A DNA stretch of 8,464 nt from Phycisphaerales bacterium (GTDB taxonomy: Bacteria; Planctomycetota; Phycisphaerae; Phycisphaerales; UBA1924), in assembly GCA_020054055.1 (NCBI GenBank), contig JAGVLZ010000360.1, positions 1-8,464 of the forward strand. Reading direction: 5' to 3'. The notes under the pieces were generated by a model. The model was not told where the DNA came from. It did not search any database and saw nothing but the letters and a program-made list of their open reading frames with translations. The position numbers were made by a program, and so were the translations under genes. Shown here in pieces: positions 1 through 8,464 of this stretch; positions within the stretch are counted from its first letter, which is position 1, and every line of letters begins with the position of its first letter.

Positions 1-647
1 AGTTTGACGCGGCGCGCGGTGAAGCGGAGCCGCGCGAGGCTGGAGTCCGCGGGATCGGTGAGCGGGATGTGGATGGGCGGCTGGAGACGGAGCGCGGGGG
101 CGAGTTCGGCGAAGGCGTCCTTGAGTTCTTCGAGCGACTTCCGCAGCGTCAGATTCTGCGCGGCAAGTTCGGTGAAGTTCTGCTCGGCGAAACGCGCGAA
201 GGAGATGGTGAGGGACTCGTGGCGCTCGAGGAAGGACTTGATCTCGTCGTCGGGTTTGGATTGGAGTGCGGCGAGGTCTTCGAGGTTTTTAAGGCGCTCG
301 CGGACGCCCCCGAGGTCTTGGGAGAGGTCGAAGCCTTCGCGGGCGAGTTCGTTCCGGAGTTGTTCCGTGGAGGAGGCGTTGTTCTTTGCGTGCTTGCGGA
401 TGATGTTGAGGGTGGCCTGGAGTTTGTGCGCGTCTTTGGCGGCGGCGCGGGAGGTGAGGCCACTGACGCCGATGTAGGCGACGCCGCAGAGGAGTGCGGT
501 GATGGCGGCGGGTGCGATGGTGGCGGCGGCGGCGCCGCTGATGAGAGCGGTGACGGCTGCGTGGGTGAATCCTGCGGCGGCGAAGTTGGGGAGGAGTTGC
601 TTGACGAAGTCGACGCCGCAGTTGCCGAGGGTGGTCGGAATGTTCAT
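1..647 (-). CDS. Partial protein of unknown function, possibly the N-terminus of a STAND-type regulator
   Basis: The minus strand is open from an ATG at 645-647 to the window edge: 215 codons, strongly G/C at third positions, without a stop. Its C-terminal part is missing. A GGAG ribosome binding site (653-656) lies 5 nt before the ATG. Residues about 25-65 are Ala/Gly/Ile-rich and hydrophobic and could form one or two membrane helices or a packed helical domain. Residues about 70-185 are charged and heptad-like, probably coiled coil. The visible end (LARLRFTARRVK) resembles the linker that in many large bacterial STAND/NACHT-like proteins precedes a GRxxE P-loop NTPase. That comparison is from memory and the NTPase itself is not visible, so the STAND assignment is inference. 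It is transcribed in the same direction as the tRNA upstream of it. That it is a real gene is fairly sure; its function is not. Confidence 0.7.
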   Translation of the reverse strand, partial: MNIPTTLGNCGVDFVKQLLPNFAAAGFTHAAVTALISGAAAATIAPAAITALLCGVAYIGVSGLTSRAAAKDAHKLQATLNIIRKHAKNNASSTEQLRNELAREGFDLSQDLGGVRERLKNLEDLAALQSKPDDEIKSFLERHESLTISFARFAEQNFTELAAQNLTLRKSLEELKDAFAELAPALRLQPPIHIPLTDPADSSLARLRFTARRVK

Positions 648-810
648 CTCGACTCCGGAAAAGAGGGAGAGAGGCCCAGGAGTGTAGGCGGCGTTGGGTG
701 GGAGTCGGAGCGGGGGAGGCAGAGCGAACTCACGGTCAGCAGGTGTCGTCTGCCCGGCCCGCCACGCTCCCCCGTTCTCCGGCCCCACGCCGCCAAGCCC
801 AACCCGCAAG

Positions 811-884
811 CGTGCCCGGAAGGAGTCGAACCTTCAACCTTCGGCTTCGGAGGCCGACGCTCTATCCAGTTGAGCTACGGGCAC
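811..884 (-). tRNA. tRNA-Arg (anticodon CCG)
   Basis: The minus strand folds into a complete cloverleaf. The 7-bp acceptor stem is perfect (GTGCCCG with CGGGCAC), followed by T8-A9. The D-arm is GCTC/GAGC around AACTGGATA. The anticodon stem is TCGGC/GCCGA with loop CTCCGAA, giving anticodon CCG, which reads the arginine codon CGG. A five-base variable region follows, then a T-arm GAAGG/CCTTC with loop TTCGACT. The discriminator is G73. The next bases are CTT, so CCA is not encoded and must be added by nucleotidyltransferase. Reading CGG suits a GC-rich genome. Confidence 0.96.
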
Positions 885-914
885 CATCGCCGCATCCGAG
901 GACGCGGGCGCGAC

Positions 915-943
915 ATGCTACGATCCGATCCGCGCCTTTTCAA
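915..943 (-). promoter_or_regulatory. Putative sigma70-type promoter of the tRNA-Arg gene
   Basis: On the minus strand a -35 box TTGAAA (938-943, 5 of 6 matches to TTGACA) and a -10 box TAGCAT (915-920, 4 of 6) are separated by exactly 17 bp. The -10 box ends about 30 bases before the tRNA 5' end, leaving a leader of roughly 24 nt for RNase P to remove. The match and spacing are seen directly; promoter function is inferred. Confidence 0.5.
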
Positions 944-984
944 AGTGCGATCGAACGGATGAGCACGCGAGGGACACCCCCGGG

Positions 985-2205
985 ATGAGCACCTCGCCAA
1001 GCGAATCACGCCGCACGCCCCTCTGGGCCACCACCGGCGTGACCTGGATGGACAACCTCGGGGCGACGACGGCGCTCATCGGCGTCTACTTCGTCGCGGA
1101 GCGCGCGTACGGGTTCACGCCGGGGACGCTGCTGCTGCTGGGGCTGCTCCAGGGTGTGACGTACATCATCGCGGCGCTCGCGGCGGGGCCGTTGACGCGG
1201 AGGCTCGCGGGGCCGGGGCGCGTCCTTTCCACGCGGGCGCTGCTCGCGCTGCTGCATGTGTTGCTGACGATTGTGTGCGCGCTGCCGATTCTCCTCCGCG
1301 ATCCCATCGCCATCTGGCTCGTCGTCGGGCTGTACGCGCCCCTCACCGGCGTCCTGTGGCCCACCATCGAATCGTTCCTCTCGGCGGGACGCACGGGCGA
1401 AGACCTCCGCCGATCATCGGGTTGCTTCAATCTCTCGTGGGCCTCGTGCCAGGTCGTCACCTTCTGGTCGATCGCGGTGTTCATGAAGGAGCCGGGGGCG
1501 GCGCTCTGGGCGATCCCGGTCATGGGCCTGTCGCACATCGCGACGATCCCGCTCATCTGGTACTTCCGCCCTGAACCCGCGGCCCACGGCGACTCAGGCC
1601 ACGCTCACCCGCCCGCCGAGAGAGCCCGCTTCAAGCGGCTCCTTTCGTGTCACCGCCTGCTGCTGATCCTGTCTTACGTCGCCTTCTCCGCGATGAACCC
1701 GCTTCTCCCTTCGATCATGAGCGAGCGCCTGCGCGTCGATCCGACGTGGGCGACGCCAATCACCAGCGCATGGATGCTCAGCCGCGTCGGGATGTTCTGG
1801 TTCATGGGAGCGTGGGGAGGATGGCACGGGCGCTTCGCGACCCTTCTCTGGCCGCCGGTGCTGCTGCTTGCGGGGATGTCGCTCGCGCTCTTGTCCTCCT
1901 CGGCGCTGGTGTTGGCGATCGGGCTCGCCCTGTTCGGCATGGGGATGGGGGCGATCTATGCGTCGGCGTTCTATTACGCGATGGAGGTTGGCTCGGCCGG
2001 CGTGGACGCGGGAGGGAAGCACGAGGCCTTCATCGGCGTGGGGTATGCCGTCGGACCGCTGCTCGGTACGGCGGCGGGGAGCGCGGCTGTCTCCCTCGGC
2101 TCGGCGGGCACGACGCGCGAGTTCTTGACGCTCGCCCTGATCGTGATGCTTTTTCTCGGGTTCGCGATCGTGATCCGACGGGCTGCCCGTCAACGGCCCG
2201 CCTGA
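985..2205 (+). CDS. Major facilitator superfamily (MFS) transporter, substrate unknown
   Basis: The 406-residue inner-membrane protein has about 12 predicted hydrophobic helices in two bundles: roughly residues 18-38, 47-70, 84-102, 106-125, 150-167, 172-193, then 224-243, 258-279, 286-305, 307-332, 348-371 and 379-397. The bundles are joined by a hydrophilic, His-containing cytoplasmic loop (about 195-222, AHGDSGHAH). The basic segment TRRLAGPGR after helix 2 sits where MFS proteins carry motif A. Length and topology are normal for the superfamily. A GAGGG at 969-973 lies 11 nt before the ATG, a wide but usable spacing. Nothing in the sequence fixes the substrate; drug, sugar or metabolite efflux are all possible. 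It diverges from the tRNA and appears to be a single-gene unit. The MFS call is firm in fold and open in function. Confidence 0.88.
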   Translation: MSTSPSESRRTPLWATTGVTWMDNLGATTALIGVYFVAERAYGFTPGTLLLLGLLQGVTYIIAALAAGPLTRRLAGPGRVLSTRALLALLHVLLTIVCALPILLRDPIAIWLVVGLYAPLTGVLWPTIESFLSAGRTGEDLRRSSGCFNLSWASCQVVTFWSIAVFMKEPGAALWAIPVMGLSHIATIPLIWYFRPEPAAHGDSGHAHPPAERARFKRLLSCHRLLLILSYVAFSAMNPLLPSIMSERLRVDPTWATPITSAWMLSRVGMFWFMGAWGGWHGRFATLLWPPVLLLAGMSLALLSSSALVLAIGLALFGMGMGAIYASAFYYAMEVGSAGVDAGGKHEAFIGVGYAVGPLLGTAAGSAAVSLGSAGTTREFLTLALIVMLFLGFAIVIRRAARQRPA

Positions 2206-2238
2206 ACCCTCACGCGATCCAAACACCAAGAACTATTC

Positions 2239-2285
2239 CAAAAGGAAAAAAACAACCCCAGGCTTGCATGGCTGCAAGCCCGGGG
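2239..2285 (-). terminator. Strong hairpin with T-tract on the minus strand (intrinsic terminator)
   Basis: GGCTTGCA (2261-2268) pairs with TGCAAGCC (2273-2280) around a TGGC loop. The stem is extended by CCCC/GGGG (2256-2259 with 2282-2285) across one A-C mismatch. Read on the minus strand, the stem is followed at once by TTGTTTTTTTCCTTTT, a classic Rho-independent layout. On the plus strand there is no T-tract after the stem, so it would not be a textbook terminator for the MFS gene ending at 2205. It therefore suggests a transcript entering from the right on the minus strand: either the valS-lipoprotein unit or an RNA made from 2286-2603. Confidence 0.65.
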
Positions 2286-2603
2286 CGTTGAGTAAGAGGG
2301 AAGCCACGGGTTGGGTTGCACGACCAATCGGCCGTGCAACAGCCCCTACCGATCGTTCTCGGTAGGGTTCAGAACAGAGCGACACCTTGACAAAGCGACG
2401 CGATGCCCCTCCAGTTCATACGGATCATACATTTCGCCCAGACCTCGGGCAAGAAATCCGCCCACAAGAAGTGCGTGTATCTTCGATGGACCTCGGTTTT
2501 CGATACGCGGCGTTTCCGCAGCGGTTCTGTCAACCACCTCAAAAAAGCCTATGAATGATGCATGATCGGCTGATCAGGGGTCGGCCGCGATCGAGTTTGG
2601 CGG
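2286..2603. other. Gap with no convincing gene; structured left end and a weak 63-codon minus-strand frame
   Basis: The gap lies between the minus-strand terminator hairpin and the lipoprotein gene. A minus-strand open frame at 2346-2537 begins with GTG and ends with a TAG inside the hairpin at 2344-2367. It reads plausibly as protein (for example GEMYDPYELEGHR) but has no clear ribosome binding site. Its codons (GTT, GCT, CTT, TTT, TAT, GAT) lack the G/C third-position bias of the neighbouring genes. The plus-strand frame at 2311-2565 begins inside hairpins and is no better supported. On the minus strand, 2541-2546 is a T6 run near the end of the lipoprotein gene. I do not recognise a known RNA family: tmRNA, RNase P and SRP signatures were looked for and not seen. 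It may be an unassigned small RNA, a long 3' untranslated region, or a decayed or horizontally acquired fragment. Confidence 0.4.
2315..2367. other. Two adjacent strong hairpins, possible structured RNA
   Basis: GTTGCACG (2315-2322) pairs perfectly with CGTGCAAC (2333-2340); an inner CC/GG pair and an AATC loop give a 26-nt hairpin. Three bases later CCCTACCGA (2344-2352) pairs perfectly with TCGGTAGGG (2359-2367) around a 6-nt loop. With the terminator hairpin at 2256-2285 this makes three strong stems within about 115 bases. The order on the minus strand (stem, stem, stem, T-tract) resembles the 3' end of a structured transcript. Pairing is seen directly; an RNA function is inference. Confidence 0.5.
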
Positions 2604-3701
2604 TTATTGGCCACCTTGAGCCATCGGAGACCGCCCGTCCACAATCGGCCCACGGGCGCCGGTCTGCGTCAGCGAATCCATGAAACGCGCGAACTCACTC
2701 ACCGCCGAGTCAAGATCGGAGTTGAAATAGGCAAGGAAGATCGCCGGGCCGTTCCGGGTCGCCAGCATCGAACCCGCGCGATCACCTAACCGCGAGGCGA
2801 TGGTTTCGGAAAGGCACCCCTCGGCGGCATCGGTCACGACCTGCCGCAGCCCCGTGGCGTATTTTCCGTTCTCGCCCTCGCTCAGGAAGTGCGCGAGCGC
2901 CCACAACTGCGCGTAGAACGTGAGGACACGGCCGTCGGTGAAGTCGAGAAAATCCTGGGGGCGCGAACTCAGCAACTCCTCGAGGCTCATCAACTTTCCT
3001 TCCCCTTGGGCCTTGCGCAGTTGATCGAAGCGCTGCACGTTGGCCCACGGACGGAAGACCGGCACATTCTGCTCCCACCGATGACCTTCCATGTAGGTGG
3101 CGAGTCCTTCCTCGAGCCAGACGGGGAGCGTTTCCTTGAAGGTCTTCTGGGTGAACTGGTGCCAGCCTTCGTGCCCGGCGATGGCGAGCGTGTCGAAGAG
3201 GCCGATGTCGTAGAAGACGCCGAAGCCGCGCGACGCATATCCGCCTCGGGGGATCTTCAGCAGCCCCTCCGCCTGCGGCCCCATCAACTGCTTGGTGATC
3301 CGCTCCCACTGCGGGCGGTTGTTCATGAGGTAGGTGTCGAGTTTCGTCGTCGGGGCGGGCAGCGTGGTGACGGCGCTGCGGTAGTGCGCGAGCGCGTACT
3401 CCTGAAAGAGAGCCATGCGCTCGCGGATGATCTTGTCCTCCGTGGTCGTGTAAATGCGGTAGTGCGTCGTTCGGAGGATCTCTCCCTCCGCGGTGGTGTA
3501 GCGCCATGCTTCGCGAGAGAGAATCTCGGGGTTGACGGCGTCGGCCGCGCCGCCGGTCGCGGGTACGCCCGAGGGGGACGCCGCGGGGCGATAGGTCGAC
3601 GTGGCCTCGCCGTCCGTCCTGGGCTTCGGCGGCGCGCAAGAGGCCAGCAGCGCCGTCGCGACCATCCCCGAGATCAACAGCGACAAGTGGAATCGAGTCA
3701 T
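2604..3701 (-). CDS. Lipoprotein zinc metallopeptidase (gluzincin-like, DUF1570-type)
   Basis: The 365-residue protein is probably exported and anchored by lipid. A short basic start (MTRF), a hydrophobic stretch and a lipobox LLASC place the lipidated Cys at residue 22, followed by a Pro/Ala/Ser-rich linker to about 55. The catalytic region carries HEGWH (177-181), which fits HExxH with two zinc-ligand histidines and a catalytic Glu. Seventeen residues later WLEEGLATY supplies the third ligand, most likely E198, as in gluzincin peptidases and the DUF1570 family. The substrate is unknown; a role in envelope protein turnover is inference. The start at 3699-3701 is preferred over the in-frame ATG at 3729-3731. 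It has AGGAG (3711-3715) 9 nt upstream and gives a normal signal peptide, whereas the earlier ATG abuts a repeat. It follows valS after 66 bases with no visible terminator, so cotranscription is possible. Confidence 0.82.
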   Translation of the reverse strand: MTRFHLSLLISGMVATALLASCAPPKPRTDGEATSTYRPAASPSGVPATGGAADAVNPEILSREAWRYTTAEGEILRTTHYRIYTTTEDKIIRERMALFQEYALAHYRSAVTTLPAPTTKLDTYLMNNRPQWERITKQLMGPQAEGLLKIPRGGYASRGFGVFYDIGLFDTLAIAGHEGWHQFTQKTFKETLPVWLEEGLATYMEGHRWEQNVPVFRPWANVQRFDQLRKAQGEGKLMSLEELLSSRPQDFLDFTDGRVLTFYAQLWALAHFLSEGENGKYATGLRQVVTDAAEGCLSETIASRLGDRAGSMLATRNGPAIFLAYFNSDLDSAVSEFARFMDSLTQTGARGPIVDGRSPMAQGGQ

Positions 3702-3710
3702 CGGCGTGCG

Positions 3711-3715
3711 CTCCT
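3711..3715 (-). promoter_or_regulatory. Ribosome binding site that decides the lipoprotein start
   Basis: AGGAG on the minus strand, 9 nt upstream of the ATG at 3699-3701. The upstream in-frame ATG (3729-3731) only has GAGAGG directly touching it, which is too close for normal initiation. Confidence 0.55.
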
Positions 3716-3733
3716 GCATCACAATCTTCATCC

Positions 3734-3757
3734 TCTCTGTGCTTCTGCGCCTCTGTG
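3734..3757 (-). repeat. Three imperfect 8-bp tandem units between valS and the lipoprotein gene
   Basis: On the minus strand the units are CACAGAGG (3750-3757), CGCAGAAG (3742-3749) and CACAGAGA (3734-3741). Similar CACAGAG-rich strings are, as I recall, common intergenic repeats in various bacterial genomes; this is not checked here. The array directly precedes the rejected ATG at 3729-3731, which supports the downstream start for the lipoprotein. Confidence 0.45.
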
Positions 3758-3767
3758 GTGAAAGCCC

Positions 3768-7814
<4,047 letters not shown>

Positions 7815-7854
7815 CGCGGGGTTGAGTGTAGCCGGGGATTCCGGGGGGTTTTGG

Positions 7855-7869
7855 GGCGGGAAACCCGCC
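7855..7869. other. Small perfect hairpin between valS and rpsR
   Basis: GGCGGG (7855-7860) and CCCGCC (7864-7869) pair around AAA. It lies just upstream of the putative rpsR -10 box and within the presumed valS leader, so it could be a protein-binding site or a leader structure. Function is unknown. Confidence 0.35.
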
Positions 7870-7877
7870 GGAGGGTG

Positions 7878-7886
7878 TGATATAGT
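7878..7886 (+). promoter_or_regulatory. Putative extended -10 promoter of rpsR
   Basis: TGATATAGT fits an extended -10 element (TGn plus TATAGT, 5 of 6 matches to TATAAT), 82 bases before the rpsR start. No good -35 box is visible at the usual distance, which extended -10 promoters tolerate. The valS promoter on the other strand was not recognised. Confidence 0.4.
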
Positions 7887-7968
7887 CTTCTCCCCCGTCG
7901 CCCGGCTCTTCAGGTGGGTTCTGACCATCGAGCCGGGCCGCGTAGTCCAGGACGAGGAACTTGATTCC

Positions 7969-8208
7969 ATGACGCAGTTCAATCGTTTCGCGGGTCCGAA
8001 GCCCAAGATCACCAAGCAGTCCGGCGAGGGAGTCGATTACGTCGACTACAAGGACATCGAGAACCTCCGGCGGATGATGAGCCCCAACGGCAAGATCTTC
8101 AGCCGCAAGCGCCTGTCGAGCACCGCGCGCGAGCAGCGTCTCTTGGCGCAGGCGATCAAGCGGGCACGGTTCATGGGCCTCCTGCCCTACACCAGCGCGA
8201 CGCTCTAA
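7969..8208 (+). CDS. rpsR: 30S ribosomal protein S18
   Basis: The 79-residue protein binds the platform of the small ribosomal subunit next to S6. The family core is clear: DYVDYKDIENLRRMMSPNGK, then the basic stretch FSRKRLSSTAREQRLLAQAIKRARFMGLLPY. The length is normal. It has no cysteines, so it lacks the N-terminal zinc ligands found in the zinc-binding (C+) form of S18. The start is fixed by family length; a purine-rich AGGACGAGGA precedes it by about 10 nt. It diverges from valS across 154 bases and is followed after 15 bases by the GAF gene, with which it is probably cotranscribed. The usual partners rpsF and rplI are not adjacent. Confidence 0.96.
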   Translation: MTQFNRFAGPKPKITKQSGEGVDYVDYKDIENLRRMMSPNGKIFSRKRLSSTAREQRLLAQAIKRARFMGLLPYTSATL

Positions 8209-8223
8209 ACCGAAGGTGGAGCG

Positions 8224-8464
8224 ATGTCCCCGCTCCGGGACTATTCCAATGTTGTTGTTCTTAGAGTGGGCACGCGCGAATCGCGCATGCAGGCGCTTGT
8301 TGATTCGTTCTGGTCGGCGCTCTCGCCGCAGGGCGTTTCATGGATCGGCTTCTACTTCGGCCCTGGCGAACAGTTGGACGACGGGCGCGTGGTCGGCGCG
8401 GACGAGATGTTGCTCGGGCCATGCCGGGATAAGCCCGCGTGCTCGCCGATCGGAGATCGGAAGA
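8224..8464 (+). CDS. Partial GAF-domain protein related to free methionine-R-sulfoxide reductase
   Basis: This is an N-terminal fragment of about 76 native codons, cut by the window end. Residues about 42-75 (SWIGFYFGPG...MLLGPCRDKPACSPIG) match the GAF fold of free methionine-R-sulfoxide reductases, which read NWxGFY ... LVLGPFxGKxACxRI and reduce free Met-R-oxide. The Cys in KPAC aligns with a conserved Cys of that family; other catalytic cysteines would lie beyond the edge. It could instead be a non-catalytic signalling GAF protein. A good ribosome binding site (AAGGTGGAG, ending 4 nt before the ATG) and a 15-base gap after rpsR suggest translation from the rpsR transcript. The final residues come from probable adapter sequence. 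Confidence 0.7.
   Translation, partial: MSPLRDYSNVVVLRVGTRESRMQALVDSFWSALSPQGVSWIGFYFGPGEQLDDGRVVGADEMLLGPCRDKPACSPIGDRK
8454..8464. other. Probable Illumina adapter remnant at the contig end
   Basis: The terminal 11 bases AGATCGGAAGA are identical to the beginning of the standard Illumina adapter (AGATCGGAAGAGC). They stand exactly at the sequence end, and the protein similarity of the GAF gene stops just before them. They are best treated as artefact, not genome. Confidence 0.75.

Noticed and set aside
811..884. tRNA-Arg as an integration (att) site
   Set aside because: No duplicate of its 3' end and no integrase gene in the window.
69..962. Plus-strand open frame of 297 codons over the first gene and the tRNA
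   Set aside because: It runs through the tRNA-Arg and the antisense of the minus-strand gene, with composition typical of a shadow frame.
3702..3731. Ten-residue longer start for the lipoprotein
   Set aside because: It puts extra charged residues before the signal peptide, its ribosome binding site touches the ATG, and it sits beside a tandem repeat; the start at 3701 has AGGAG at good spacing.
7815..8015. N-terminal extension of valS up to an ATG at 8013-8015
   Set aside because: It would overlap the start of rpsR on the other strand, and the extra 67 residues have no ValRS similarity; the start at 7812-7814 gives the normal family N-terminus.

Overview
This is a GC-rich bacterial fragment whose last 11 bases look like leftover Illumina adapter, so it is probably a whole short-read contig, perhaps metagenomic. 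The S18 protein without cysteines, the lipoprotein metallopeptidase, the STAND-like gene start and the strong G/C preference at third codon positions suggest a planctomycete-type organism, possibly Phycisphaerae. That placement is inference, because there is no rRNA to test it.

Layout from left to right. A minus-strand gene of unknown function, perhaps the N-terminal part of a STAND-type protein, runs off the left edge (1-647). Next come a minus-strand tRNA-Arg(CCG) at 811-884 with a credible promoter, and a plus-strand MFS transporter (985-2205). A roughly 400-base gap (2206-2603) holds no convincing gene, but it has three strong hairpins, the last followed by a minus-strand T-tract. Then, in one minus-strand orientation, come a lipoprotein zinc metallopeptidase (2604-3701) and the very large valS (3768-7814). 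Divergent from valS are rpsR (7969-8208) and, 15 bases after it, a GAF-domain gene (8224 to the edge).

The unusual part is valS. It keeps the hallmarks of a working valyl-tRNA synthetase, but its reading frame is about 1348 codons instead of roughly 900. Much of the excess comes from mobile DNA read in frame. An inverted-repeat-flanked element of about 670 bp encodes a REP-associated tyrosine transposase (RAYT, Y1/HUH family). It sits in the linker between the editing domain and the second half of the catalytic domain. Two further, solitary REP-type hairpins, each with the GTAG foot typical of REPs, add about 30 and 21 residues elsewhere in the protein. The transposase reads through without a stop, but it has lost its own start codon and the second histidine of its HUH motif. 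It therefore looks like a domesticated or decaying passenger whose only visible constraint is the valS reading frame. All four REP copies in the window lie inside this one essential gene. They represent two core sequences built on one plan: GTAG, hairpin, CCAC, second GTAG, purine-rich tail.

The genes fit a housekeeping neighbourhood (tRNA, tRNA charging, ribosomal protein). The valS-lipoprotein pair may be cotranscribed, as may rpsR and the GAF gene.
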